This document shows positions 33,064 to 40,990 of a stretch of DNA of 64,000 nt, one piece after another (positions within the stretch are counted from its first letter, which is position 1; each line of letters begins with the position of its first letter). A program made the position numbers and the translations under genes. The notes beneath the pieces are model-generated. The model was given only the letters and a program-made list of their open reading frames with translations. It ran no database searches and was not told the DNA's origin. Where the stretch lies: NCBI RefSeq assembly GCF_028993575.1, contig NZ_CP118615.1, forward strand, positions 5,113,001 to 5,177,000, read 5' to 3'. This DNA is from Micromonospora cathayae (GTDB lineage: Bacteria > Actinomycetota > Actinomycetes > Mycobacteriales > Micromonosporaceae).

Positions 33064-33110
33064 CCACTGTGATGGGAATCCCATGCAAGGGATTCCTACC
33101 TAGACAGTGG
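33064..33110. promoter_or_regulatory. Nested palindrome, probable activator or operator site
   Basis: Inner arms GGAATCCC (33075-33082) and GGGATTCC (33089-33096) around ATGCAA, enclosed by outer arms CCACTGT (33064-33070) and ACAGTGG (33104-33110). It sits 5 bp upstream of the hydrolase -35 element, centred near -63 from the predicted start. Confidence 0.6.
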
Positions 33111-33478
33111 CTTCCGGTTCCGGCGACCGGTTGGACCGGGGCCGCTCCGGGGGCCACAACGGACGGTGATCTCCACTGTGTCCCGGCGGGTCGCCACCCG
33201 CCCGGCGGAGCCCTCGGTGCCGATCGACAGGCGGAAATGGGTCGGACCCCGGAGGTCGACGACGTCGAGGATCGACACGGTCGCCGCGCCCCTGCTCGCC
33301 GCGGCACAGCGGGAGAACGCGTTCGCTCGGCGTCGCTCGACATCCGGCCGACGCCGGGCACCGTCGCACCCTGGCCTTTCCGCTCACCCACTGTTATCGT
33401 ACCGCCCACCGGAATGGTGTTTCACTAGGCGGGCCGCGTGGGCGAATCGACGGTTCTGCCCGCCGGGGCGGGAGGACG

Positions 33479-34249
33479 ATGGAATTCCAGATCGTGCCGG
33501 TACGGGTGGGTCGCGCCCCCGGAATCCGGCGCGCCGACCTGCTCTGGGGTCAGCACCCCGGGGAAACGGTGGAGAGCCCGCACGTCATCTGGGTGGTCCG
33601 GGACGACCGGGGTGACGTGACGATCCTGGACACCGGTTCACCGGACGCGGAGTGGGTGAACCGGCACCACCGCCCGTTCGAGCGCACCGCCGACGAGGAG
33701 CCGGCCACCGCCCTGGCCGCCGCCGGGGTGGACCCGGCCGCCGTCCGGACGGTCGTGCTCAGCCACCTGCACTACGACCACTGCGGCAACAACCACCTGT
33801 TCCCGAACGCGGAGTTCGTGGTGCAGCGCAGCGAGGTCGCGTACGCCGTCGCGCCGTACCCGGTGCACCAGGCCGCGTACGAGGCCCCGGCGCTCGGCTT
33901 CACCCCCCGCTGGCTGGCGACCATGGACCGGACCCGGCTGGTCGAGGGCGACGTCACGCTCCGTCCCGGTCTGCGGCTGCTGCACATCCCGGGGCACACG
34001 CCCGGCATGACCGCGCTGGTGGTCGACACCGCCGCCGGCCGGTACGCCCTCGCCGGGGACCACTGCGCCCAGTTCGAGAACTGGCGGGGCACCGGCCCCT
34101 ACCGGGTGGTCCCGTCCCGGACCCACGTGGACCTGGGTGACTACTACCGGTCCTTCGACCGGCTGGCCGAGCACGCCGACGTGGTGCTCCCCGGCCACGA
34201 CATGCGGGTGTTCGACCAGGTCAGCTACCCGGCGGCCGACCATGGCTAG
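33479..34249 (+). CDS. MBL-fold hydrolase, N-acyl homoserine lactonase family
   Basis: A 256-residue metallo-beta-lactamase-fold enzyme with the dizinc motif SHLHYDHCGN (His96, His98, Asp100, His101), then HIPGHTPGMTALVV (third metal histidine), LAGDHCAQF (bridging Asp) and LPGHDMRVF (last histidine). All metal ligands are present. The pattern is that of the quorum-quenching lactonase family, whose members also open other lactones. ATG 33479 follows GGAGGAC. It is the first gene of a six-gene plus-strand run and its end overlaps the luciferase-like monooxygenase by 8 bp. Confidence 0.88.
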   Translation: MEFQIVPVRVGRAPGIRRADLLWGQHPGETVESPHVIWVVRDDRGDVTILDTGSPDAEWVNRHHRPFERTADEEPATALAAAGVDPAAVRTVVLSHLHYDHCGNNHLFPNAEFVVQRSEVAYAVAPYPVHQAAYEAPALGFTPRWLATMDRTRLVEGDVTLRPGLRLLHIPGHTPGMTALVVDTAAGRYALAGDHCAQFENWRGTGPYRVVPSRTHVDLGDYYRSFDRLAEHADVVLPGHDMRVFDQVSYPAADHG

Positions 34250-35210
34250 GCTCCGGCTCGGGGTCCGGCTGCCCGAGGGCGGGCCGGACGTCCGCCGCAG
34301 CGTCGCCCAGGCGGTCGCCGCCGAGGCGATGGGGTACGACTCGGTGTGGCTCGGCGAGCACCACGGCTACGCCACCTACTGGCCGTCCCCGCAGCTGGTG
34401 CTGGCGGCGGTCGCGGCCCGCACCGACCGGGTGCGGCTGGGCACCAACATCCTGATCCTGCCGCTGGCCGACCCGGTCCGGCTGGCCGGTGAGTTCGCGT
34501 TGCTGAGCAACCTCAGCGCGGGTCGGGCCGTGCTCGGCGTCGGGATCGGCTGGGACGAGCCGGAGTTCGCCGCGCTGGGGGCGGACGCCCGTCGGCGCGG
34601 CGCGGTCACCGACCGTAGCCTGGCCCTGCTGGACCGGCTCTGGCACCGGGAGTCGGTCTCGTACCGGGACGACGACCGCGTCCTGGCCGACTTCACCCTC
34701 TCCCCCCGTCCCATCTGGCCCGTCCCGGTCTGGGTCGGTGGCCGGTCGGCCGCCGCGATCCGCCGGGCGGCCCGGCACGGCGAGGCCTGGTTCCCGGACG
34801 CGGCGCTCACCGTCGACGAGGTGGTCCGGGGCTTCGCGGCGGTGGACGAGCACCGGGCCGCGTCGGGTCGGCCGCCGGCCGCGTTCCGGCCGCTGGTCCG
34901 GCACGTCGTGCTGGGCGAGACGGACGCGCGGGCCCGACGCGACGCCGAGGAGTACCTGCGCGCCTCGCACGAGCTGCACCTGCTCCGGGGCAACCCGATG
35001 GTGACCCAGGCCAGCGTCGGCGACCTCGCCAGCCGGCTGGCGGACCGGTACGTCGTCGGCGACCTCACCACCTGCGTCGACTGGGTGCGGCGACTGGTGA
35101 CCGAGGTGGGGGTGACCGATCTGGTGGTCAAGTTCGCCGGTCGGATCAGCGGCGACGACGCCCTGGCACAGATGGCCGATTTCGCCGCCGCGGTCCGGGC
35201 GATGCCTTGA
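34242..35210 (+). CDS. Luciferase-like (LLM class) flavin-dependent monooxygenase
   Basis: A 322-residue TIM-barrel oxidoreductase. RLGVRLPEG at the start, VWLGEHHGYATYWPSPQLVL with the typical EHH, LGTNILILPLADPVRLAGEF and VLGVGIGWDEPEFAALG are classic LLM motifs. It uses reduced FMN or F420; the sequence alone does not decide which. ATG 34242 lies inside the previous gene (8-bp overlap) and fits the domain start. With the lactonase-like, ABC importer and RidA-like genes it probably starts the oxidative opening of an imported small molecule. Confidence 0.87.
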   Translation: MARLRLGVRLPEGGPDVRRSVAQAVAAEAMGYDSVWLGEHHGYATYWPSPQLVLAAVAARTDRVRLGTNILILPLADPVRLAGEFALLSNLSAGRAVLGVGIGWDEPEFAALGADARRRGAVTDRSLALLDRLWHRESVSYRDDDRVLADFTLSPRPIWPVPVWVGGRSAAAIRRAARHGEAWFPDAALTVDEVVRGFAAVDEHRAASGRPPAAFRPLVRHVVLGETDARARRDAEEYLRASHELHLLRGNPMVTQASVGDLASRLADRYVVGDLTTCVDWVRRLVTEVGVTDLVVKFAGRISGDDALAQMADFAAAVRAMP

Positions 35211-35255
35211 CAGGGGTCCCGGCGACTCCCAAGCTTTCACCATTAACCGAAACCG

Positions 35256-35274
35256 TGTTCCGTTAAGCGGAACA
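35256..35274. promoter_or_regulatory. Inverted repeat upstream of the ABC importer, IclR-type operator candidate
   Basis: TGTTCCG, TTAAG, CGGAACA: perfect 7-bp arms with a 5-bp centre, 43 bp before the binding-protein start. GTTCCG-type arms are typical of IclR-family sites, but no IclR gene is in the window. Confidence 0.55.
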
Positions 35275-35316
35275 TGCCGGTCGGAGGCCAGCCGGAACAG
35301 TCGTGGAGGTAGTCGG

Positions 35317-36411
35317 ATGATCAGAAAGCGGTTGTTCCTGACCGGAGTGCTCGCCGTGGCACTCTCCGCCACCGCCTGCGGCGGCGACAGCGCGGACGGC
35401 GGTGGCGCCCCGGGCGAGACCAGCAAGATCCGCTACGTCTACTGCGCCGAGACCCTCGCCGCCAGCGGCGCACCGTTCTGGATCGGCGAGAAGCTCGGCT
35501 ACTTCGCCGAGGAGAACATCTCGCTGGAGATGCTGCCCGTCTCCGGCGGTACCGGGGCCTGCCTGCAACTGCTCGCCGCCGGCCAGGCCGACATCTCCGC
35601 CCCCAGTCCGGACGTGCTGGTCCAGGCCGCCGCCGACGGGCGCAACCTCGACCTGCGGTACTTCTACGAGGTCGCGCCGGAGTTCCTCTTCGACGCGACG
35701 GTCCTGCCCGACAGCCCGGTACGGTCCTTCGCCGACCTGAAGGACGCCACCATCGGCCTGGCCTCCCTGGGCGGCAGTTTCGAACTCTTCGCCAAGGCCG
35801 GCCTGCGGTCCGCCGGGATCGACCCGGCCTCGGTCACCTTCGTGGCCGTCGGCACCGAGGCCGCAGCGGCCGAGTCGCTGAAGAAGGGCGAGGTCGACGC
35901 GCTGGTCATCAACGACGTGCGGTACGCCGCGCTGGAGGCCGCCGGCTACCAGTTCCGGTACCTGGAGAAGCCGGGCGTGACGGCGGACCTGTTCGGCGCC
36001 GGGCTGCTGGCCCGCAACGCCTGGCTGACGGAGAACCCCGAGGCGGCCGCCGGGTACGCCCGCGCGTACACCAAGTCGGTGCTGTTCGCCAAGGCGAACC
36101 CGGAGGCGGCCATCCGCATCCACTGGGAGCAGTACCCGCAGTTCGCCCCCACCGGCGACCGGGCCAAGGCCATGCAGGGCGCGTTGCCGGTGCTCAAGCG
36201 CCGCATCGACGTGATCGAGGACGACGGTTCGGCGGAGAAGCCGTACGGCCAGTTCACCGACCGGTCGTGGCAGGCGTACGTCGAGTTCCTCGGCGTCCAG
36301 GACAAGGTCAAGGACGTCTCGGTGTTCTACACCAACGACGTGGCCGCCAAGATCGGCACGATCGACGCGGCGGCGGTCCGGGAGAAGGCGACCTCGTGGC
36401 CGACCTCGTGA
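35317..36411 (+). CDS. ABC transporter substrate-binding lipoprotein (NMT1/SsuA type)
   Basis: A 364-residue lipoprotein: signal MIRKRLFLTGVLAVALSATA with lipobox SATAC, then the NMT1/THI5-like fold (GAPFWIGEKLGYFAEENISL, GQADISAPSPDVLVQAAADG, KGEVDALVINDVRYAALEAAG). Relatives bind pyrimidine precursors, sulfonates, nitrate or taurine. ATG 35317 follows GGAGG. It starts the importer; the ATPase gene overlaps its end by 16 bp. Ligand unknown. Confidence 0.88.
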   Translation: MIRKRLFLTGVLAVALSATACGGDSADGGGAPGETSKIRYVYCAETLAASGAPFWIGEKLGYFAEENISLEMLPVSGGTGACLQLLAAGQADISAPSPDVLVQAAADGRNLDLRYFYEVAPEFLFDATVLPDSPVRSFADLKDATIGLASLGGSFELFAKAGLRSAGIDPASVTFVAVGTEAAAAESLKKGEVDALVINDVRYAALEAAGYQFRYLEKPGVTADLFGAGLLARNAWLTENPEAAAGYARAYTKSVLFAKANPEAAIRIHWEQYPQFAPTGDRAKAMQGALPVLKRRIDVIEDDGSAEKPYGQFTDRSWQAYVEFLGVQDKVKDVSVFYTNDVAAKIGTIDAAAVREKATSWPTS

Positions 36412-37193
36412 CCTCGACGCCGGTGGTGTCGGTCCGGGGCCTGTCCAAGGTGTACGGCACCCGGACCGGCACGCCGGTCGTCGCGCTGGAGGAGGTGTCG
36501 TTCGACATCGCCGAGGGCGAGTTCGTCTCCATCCTCGGCCCGTCCGGGTGCGGCAAGTCCACCCTGCTGCGCATCGTCGCCGGCCTGACCGACCGGACCG
36601 GGGGCACGGTGGACATCAACGCCGCCGGAGCCGAGCCGGGGGCCGACGTGGGCCTGATGTTCCAGCAGGCGGTGCTGCTGCCGTGGAAGACCGTCGAACA
36701 GAACGTCGCCCTGCCCGGGATCGTGGCGGGACGCCGGTTCCGCGACGTGCGGTCCCGGGCCCGGGACCTGATCGAGATGGTCGGGCTGGACGGCTTCGCC
36801 GAGAAGTACCCCGGCGAACTCTCCGGCGGCATGCAGCAGCGCGCCGCGCTGGCCCGCTCACTGCTCCAGGATCCCCGGCTGCTGCTGCTCGACGAGCCGT
36901 TCGGGGCACTGGACGCGATGACCCGGGACCAGATGAACCTCGAGGTGGAGCGGGTCCGCCAGCGGACCGGCAAGACCATCCTGCTGGTCACCCACAGCAT
37001 CGCCGAGGCGGTGTTCCTCTCCGACCGGATCATCGTGATGACCGGGCGGCCCGGCACGATCCGCGAGATCGTCGAGGTCACCCTGCACCGGCCGCGTGAA
37101 CTCGACGTCACCGGTTCGGCGGCCTTCGGTGCGTACACCAACCAGATCCGGAAGCTCCTCGACCAACCGGGAGTGGCGCATGGCAGTGTCTGA
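36396..37193 (+). CDS. ABC transporter ATP-binding protein (SsuB/TauB type)
   Basis: A 265-residue ATPase: Walker A GPSGCGKST (48-56), Q-loop MFQQAVLLPWKT, signature LSGGMQQR, Walker B LLLLDEPFGALD and switch histidine in VTHSIAEAVFL. The order and spacing match nitrate/sulfonate/bicarbonate-type importers. GTG 36396 is preferred because GGAGAAGG lies just upstream; a second GTG at 36408 overlapping the previous stop is possible. It ends just inside the permease gene. Confidence 0.92.
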   Translation: MADLVTSTPVVSVRGLSKVYGTRTGTPVVALEEVSFDIAEGEFVSILGPSGCGKSTLLRIVAGLTDRTGGTVDINAAGAEPGADVGLMFQQAVLLPWKTVEQNVALPGIVAGRRFRDVRSRARDLIEMVGLDGFAEKYPGELSGGMQQRAALARSLLQDPRLLLLDEPFGALDAMTRDQMNLEVERVRQRTGKTILLVTHSIAEAVFLSDRIIVMTGRPGTIREIVEVTLHRPRELDVTGSAAFGAYTNQIRKLLDQPGVAHGSV

Positions 37194-38004
37194 GGCGGTC
37201 CGCTCGGCCCGGAAGCTCCCCGGCGGTCCCGAGCCGGCCGAGCGCCGGCTGGCCGGGCGGCTCTGGTTCCCGGTCTCGCTCGTGCTGATCATCATCGGCT
37301 GGGAGGTCGGGGTCCGGGTCACCCAGGTCAACTCGGTGCTCGTGCCCACCCCGCTCAGCGTCGTGCAGGCGCTCTGGCGCGGGCTCGCGCAGACCGGTCC
37401 GGCGAGCTTCTACCCGCACTTCTGGCGCACCCTCCAGGAGGTGCTGCTCGGTTTCGGCGGCGGCGTGGTCATCGGCCTCCTGCTGGGCGGCCTGGTCGCC
37501 CTCTCCCCCACCGCGCAGGCGATCATCCGGCCGTACATCGTGATGATCGAGGCGGTGCCGAAGATCGCCATCGCCCCGCTGATGGTGGTGTGGCTGGGCT
37601 TCGGCATGGAGTCGAAGGTCGCGCTGGCGGTCCTCGTCACGTTCTTCCCGATCTTCGTCAACACGGTGTCGGGGATGCGGTCGGTGCCGGCCGAGCGGCT
37701 CGAACTGATGCGGTCGCTGAAGGCGGGCAAGGCGCTCACCGTCCGCATGGTGATCGTGCCCAGCGCCCTGCCGTTCATCTTCGCCGGCCTGGAGATCGCC
37801 GCCGTCTACGCGGTCATCGCCGCGATCGTCAGCGAGTTCGTCAGCGGCCAGATGGGCCTGGGCGTGCTGATCCTCCAGGCCAACTTCCGGCTCGACATCG
37901 CCACGGTCTTCGCGATCCTCATCCTGCTCGGGTTGATGGGCATCGGCATGACCAAGCTGATCGAGCTGGCCCGCAAACGGATCATCTTCTGGGACGGGAA
38001 CTGA
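37180..38004 (+). CDS. ABC transporter permease (SsuC/TauC type)
   Basis: A 274-residue permease with six predicted helices. ERLELMRSLKAGKALTVRMV is the EAA-type loop that contacts the ATPase, and GMGLG-like GQMGLGVLILQANFRLD follows. ATG 37180 has CGGGAG upstream and overlaps the ATPase end by 14 bp. It completes the importer with the binding protein and ATPase. Confidence 0.92.
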   Translation: MAVSEAVRSARKLPGGPEPAERRLAGRLWFPVSLVLIIIGWEVGVRVTQVNSVLVPTPLSVVQALWRGLAQTGPASFYPHFWRTLQEVLLGFGGGVVIGLLLGGLVALSPTAQAIIRPYIVMIEAVPKIAIAPLMVVWLGFGMESKVALAVLVTFFPIFVNTVSGMRSVPAERLELMRSLKAGKALTVRMVIVPSALPFIFAGLEIAAVYAVIAAIVSEFVSGQMGLGVLILQANFRLDIATVFAILILLGLMGIGMTKLIELARKRIIFWDGN

Positions 38005-38016
38005 GGGAGCATCGGT

Positions 38017-38493
38017 ATGGAGATCGAGAAGAAGATCGCGGAGCTGGGCCTGGAGCTGCCGGTGCTGCCGGAGAAGCCGGGCACCCGGCGGGTCCGCGCG
38101 GTGCGCACCGGCAACCTCGTGTACCTCGCCGGGCACGGCCCGTTCCACGACGGTGGCTACCCCTTCAAGGGACCGGTCGGCGTGGCCATCAGCGTCGCCG
38201 AGGCCAGCGCCGCGACCAGGTACAACGCGCTCGCGCTGCTCTCCTCGCTGCGCCGGGAGATCGGCGACCTGGACGACGTGGTCCGAATCGTCAAGATCAA
38301 CGCCTACGTCTACGGGGAACCCGGCTTCAACCAGCCCTCGGTGGTCGCCGAGGGCTGCTCGGACCTGCTCATGGACCTGTACGGCGAGCGCGGACGGCAC
38401 GCCCGGTCCGCCGTCACGGTAGCCGCCCTGACCATGGACATCTGCTGCGAGACAGAAATGATCGTCGAAGTACGCCCCACCCCCACCCACTGA
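38017..38493 (+). CDS. RidA/YjgF family protein
   Basis: A 158-residue member of the RidA (YjgF/YER057c/UK114) superfamily. VRTGNLVYLAGHGPF, AATRYNALALLSSLRREIGD and LDDVVRIVKINAYVY are typical; the catalytic arginine region of true RidA (R-Q-x-x-V near the C-terminus) is replaced by RHARSAVTVAAL, in which an arginine remains. RidA proteins hydrolyse reactive enamines or imines, while relatives such as RutC act in pyrimidine breakdown with an LLM monooxygenase. The presence of both families in one operon supports a similar logic here. ATG 38017 follows GGGAGC. Confidence 0.85.
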   Translation: MEIEKKIAELGLELPVLPEKPGTRRVRAVRTGNLVYLAGHGPFHDGGYPFKGPVGVAISVAEASAATRYNALALLSSLRREIGDLDDVVRIVKINAYVYGEPGFNQPSVVAEGCSDLLMDLYGERGRHARSAVTVAALTMDICCETEMIVEVRPTPTH

Positions 38494-38539
38494 CCCCACC
38501 CCACCCCGTCCCCGCCCGCCCCCCACCCGCCACTCCGTC

Positions 38540-38594
38540 GATCATGAAGTTACTGACCCGACACGCCGGGTGGGGTGACAACAACTTCATGATC
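38540..38594. repeat. GATCATGAAGTT inverted repeat
   Basis: Perfect 12-bp arms (38540-38551 and 38583-38594) around a 31-nt loop that contains a CCCG/CGGG mini-stem. It is flanked by a C-rich run on the left and a G-rich run on the right, which can extend the stem. I associate this core with a dispersed intergenic repeat of Micromonosporaceae. It also could serve as terminator of the ABC operon. Confidence 0.75.
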
Positions 38595-38599
38595 AACGC

Positions 38600-38695
38600 T
38601 GCGGGGGCGGGACCGGGCGGGCGGCGGGCGGGGACGGGGGCGGGACGGTGGGTGGGTGGGGTGGGTGGGGCGGTCTCGGGTGGACCTGGGCGGGG
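38600..38695 (+). repeat. G-tract region with quadruplex potential
   Basis: A run of many GGG and GGGG blocks separated by one to three bases (for example GGTGGGTGGGTGGGGTGGG) stretches over about 95 bp. The opposite side of the inverted repeat (about 38465-38531) is correspondingly C-rich. Confidence 0.7.
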
Positions 38696-38789
38696 CTCGG
38701 TGCCGGGCCGTGACGGGTCGGCGGTAGCCTTTCGCCGCATCCGGCCGGTTCCACCGGCACGGCGCTCGCGATCGTACGGAGGATGGCGC

Positions 38790-40127
38790 ATGTCCCACGG
38801 CGAGGAGCCGTTCGCAGGCACGACATCGCGGCCGAGCTTCGAGCTCGCGCTGCGCGGCTACGACAAACGGCAGGTGGACCGGTACGTCGAACAGGTCGAC
38901 GCCGAGATCGCCACCCTGACGGCGGCGCGGGACCGGTCCTCCGGACAGCTCCATTCCCTGGCCGGGCAGCTCCAGCAACTCCAGACCGAACTGCTGGAGC
39001 TACGGCAACGACCGGCCCAGGTGGACCGTGCCTCGTTCCGGGACCTCGGCCCGATGGTCGACCAGATCCTGGCCCTGGCCGAGAAGCAGGCCGAGGCGAT
39101 CACCGAGGCCACCGGGCAGCGGGCCGCCGCGCTGGAGGCCGAGGCGGAGCGGGTGCTCGCCGAGGCGCGGGAGCAGGCCACCGAACGGGCCCGCGCGCTC
39201 GAGGAGGAACTGACCGCGCGCCGCGCCGAGCAGGAGAAGGTCCACGAAGAACTCCGGGCCGCCGCGCAGACCGAGCTCGCCGAGATCCGGGAACTGGCCG
39301 AACGGCTGCGCGCCGACGGGGAGGCCGCGCACGAACGTGCCCACCAGGAGGCGCAGCGGATCAACGAGCAGACCGCCCAGCAGGTCGAGCGGACCCGGTC
39401 CGAGGCCGAGGCGTTGCTGGAGGCGGCCCGGGCGCAGATCCAGCAGGAGGTGCACGCGGCCCGGGCCCAGACCCAGCAGGAGCTGGGCCAGTGGCAGGCC
39501 AGCGTGGAGCGGGAGATCGAGGAGCGCCGCACCGCCGCCGAGCAGGAACTCACCGAGCACCGGGCGGCGGCCGAGCAGGAACTGACCCGGCAGCGGAGCG
39601 CGGCGGAACAGAAGATCGCCACCCTGGTCACCGAGGCCCAGCAGTACTCCGCGAAGCTGCGGCAGCACGCCGACGAGCAGACCGCCGCACATCAGCAGCA
39701 GCTCACCGTGGTGCAGCAGGAGATCCGGGACCGGCGGCAGGCGCTCACCCAGTTGCAGAGCGAACTGGACGCCGCCCAGCAGCACCTGGCCCAGTCCCGC
39801 CAGGAGTCGAGCGCGATCGAGCAGGAGATGGCGCAGCTCCAGCAGCGGCTCACCGAGACGCGGCAGGAACTCGCCGCCGAGCTGAGCCGGCTGGACGAGG
39901 TACGCCGGGCGGCGGAGTCCGCCGAACGGCACGCCAAGGACGTCCGCGCCCGGGTCCAGCGGGAGGCGAAGCGGGTGGCCGACCTGGCCGCCGCCGCGGT
40001 GATGGCGGCCGCCGCGGGCGGGGCGCCGACCAGCGAGTACCCGCAGGTCGCCCCCCGCCCGGCGGCCCCGCGACCGGCCGCCGAGGCGACCGAGCCGACC
40101 GGCGGGAAGGTGCCCGCCGGGGCCTGA
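38790..40127 (+). CDS. DivIVA-domain coiled-coil protein
   Basis: A 445-residue cytoskeletal-type protein. The N-terminus FELALRGYDKRQVDRYVEQV is a DivIVA/Wag31-like domain. Residues 40-400 are a nearly unbroken coiled coil rich in Ala, Glu, Gln and Arg, with repeated AAEQELT-type blocks. The C-terminus is alanine/proline-rich. It is longer than Wag31 and looks like the polar-growth or filament proteins (Scy/FilP-like) of actinomycetes. ATG 38790 follows CGGAGGA. Polar localisation is inferred from the family. Confidence 0.85.
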   Translation: MSHGEEPFAGTTSRPSFELALRGYDKRQVDRYVEQVDAEIATLTAARDRSSGQLHSLAGQLQQLQTELLELRQRPAQVDRASFRDLGPMVDQILALAEKQAEAITEATGQRAAALEAEAERVLAEAREQATERARALEEELTARRAEQEKVHEELRAAAQTELAEIRELAERLRADGEAAHERAHQEAQRINEQTAQQVERTRSEAEALLEAARAQIQQEVHAARAQTQQELGQWQASVEREIEERRTAAEQELTEHRAAAEQELTRQRSAAEQKIATLVTEAQQYSAKLRQHADEQTAAHQQQLTVVQQEIRDRRQALTQLQSELDAAQQHLAQSRQESSAIEQEMAQLQQRLTETRQELAAELSRLDEVRRAAESAERHAKDVRARVQREAKRVADLAAAAVMAAAAGGAPTSEYPQVAPRPAAPRPAAEATEPTGGKVPAGA

Positions 40128-40169
40128 CCGGAACGGCACGACCGGCCGGAGCGGCGTACGGGAGTCCGC

Positions 40170-40217
40170 CCCCACCGCCCGGTCACCGCGTCGCGACGCG
40201 GTGACCGGGCGGTGGGG
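40170..40217. terminator. 48-bp perfect palindrome, probable terminator
   Basis: Twenty-four bases on each side pair with no mismatch and no loop, centred on TCGCGA at 40191-40196. It lies 42 bp after the DivIVA-type stop. As RNA it makes a very strong hairpin; as DNA it could form a cruciform. Confidence 0.8.
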
Positions 40218-40314
40218 TGACCAGGGCGGTGGGGTGTCCCGGGCCGGCCGGTGGCGTGGGCGACACCGGTCCCTGATCCGCTTCGACCCGCTCCGAGGTG
40301 GGTAAACCGGAGGC

Positions 40315-40740
40315 ATGGCACCGTTGCGGACCTCCCCGCCGCCGCCCCGGGCGGCCCTGCTGACGCGCTGGGTGCTGTCCAGCCCCAGCGAACTTCGCGC
40401 GCTGCGGGCATCGCTGCACGAGGCACTGAACGGCAACGACCTGATCGATGGCGAACGGCTCGACCACGTACCGGAGATGGTGGTGCTGGTCGCCACCGAG
40501 CTGGCCACCAACGCGTTACGGCACGGCCTGCCGCCGACCGTGGTGTCCCTGCTCGCCGGCGACGACTGCTTCGTCCTCGACGTGGCCGACCACGACCTGA
40601 GCACGGTCCCGGAACTCACCGACTGCCAGCCGGCCGGGTCCGGTGGCCGGGGCCTGCAACTCGCCCAGGCCCTGTCGCTGGACGTCGGCTGGTACACCAC
40701 CGACGACGTGAAGCACATCTGGGCGTCGTTCGACCGCTGA
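40315..40740 (+). CDS. ATP-binding protein, RsbW/SpoIIAB-like serine kinase
   Basis: A 141-residue GHKL ATPase of the HATPase_c_2 type. VATELATNALRHG is the N-box, VLDVADHD the G1-like box and GGRGLQLAQAL the G2 box. The fold matches anti-sigma factor kinases common in streptomycetes and micromonosporas. No partner sigma factor or antagonist is adjacent. ATG 40315 follows CGGAGGC. Confidence 0.87.
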   Translation: MAPLRTSPPPPRAALLTRWVLSSPSELRALRASLHEALNGNDLIDGERLDHVPEMVVLVATELATNALRHGLPPTVVSLLAGDDCFVLDVADHDLSTVPELTDCQPAGSGGRGLQLAQALSLDVGWYTTDDVKHIWASFDR

Positions 40741-40990
40741 CGTGGGGCCGGACCGGGCCGGGACCGTGGCCCCTGTGTCGGACCGGAGCCGGCGGGCCGT
40801 CCGTGCGCCGACGGCCGCGAGCGCCGCAGCCCCGGCGTGGCGCTTGTCCGGGGCCGGCTCGACCCTGCTGCCGTCCGGGCCCGTTCGATCTGCTGCCGTC
40901 GGTCCCGGTGACCCGCCGACCGAGGCGGCGACCTGCCGACGGAGGCGGCCGGCAACAGGCCGGCCCCGGCTGGCGATAGGGTCGTGGCCC

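Larger units (their letters stand above)
32838..33478. other. Divergent intergenic region between hydrolase and MBL-fold gene
   Basis: 641 bp. The hydrolase side holds a good promoter (33029-33059) and a nested palindrome (33064-33110). The part from 33111 to 33478 shows no gene or motif I can support. Confidence 0.5.

Noticed and set aside
33479..34249. Quorum-quenching enzyme
   Set aside because: The metal motif fits, but this family opens many lactones and the operon context points to catabolism rather than signalling.
35207..35235. Promoter at TTGACA 35207-35212
   Set aside because: No acceptable -10 element occurs 16-19 bp downstream.
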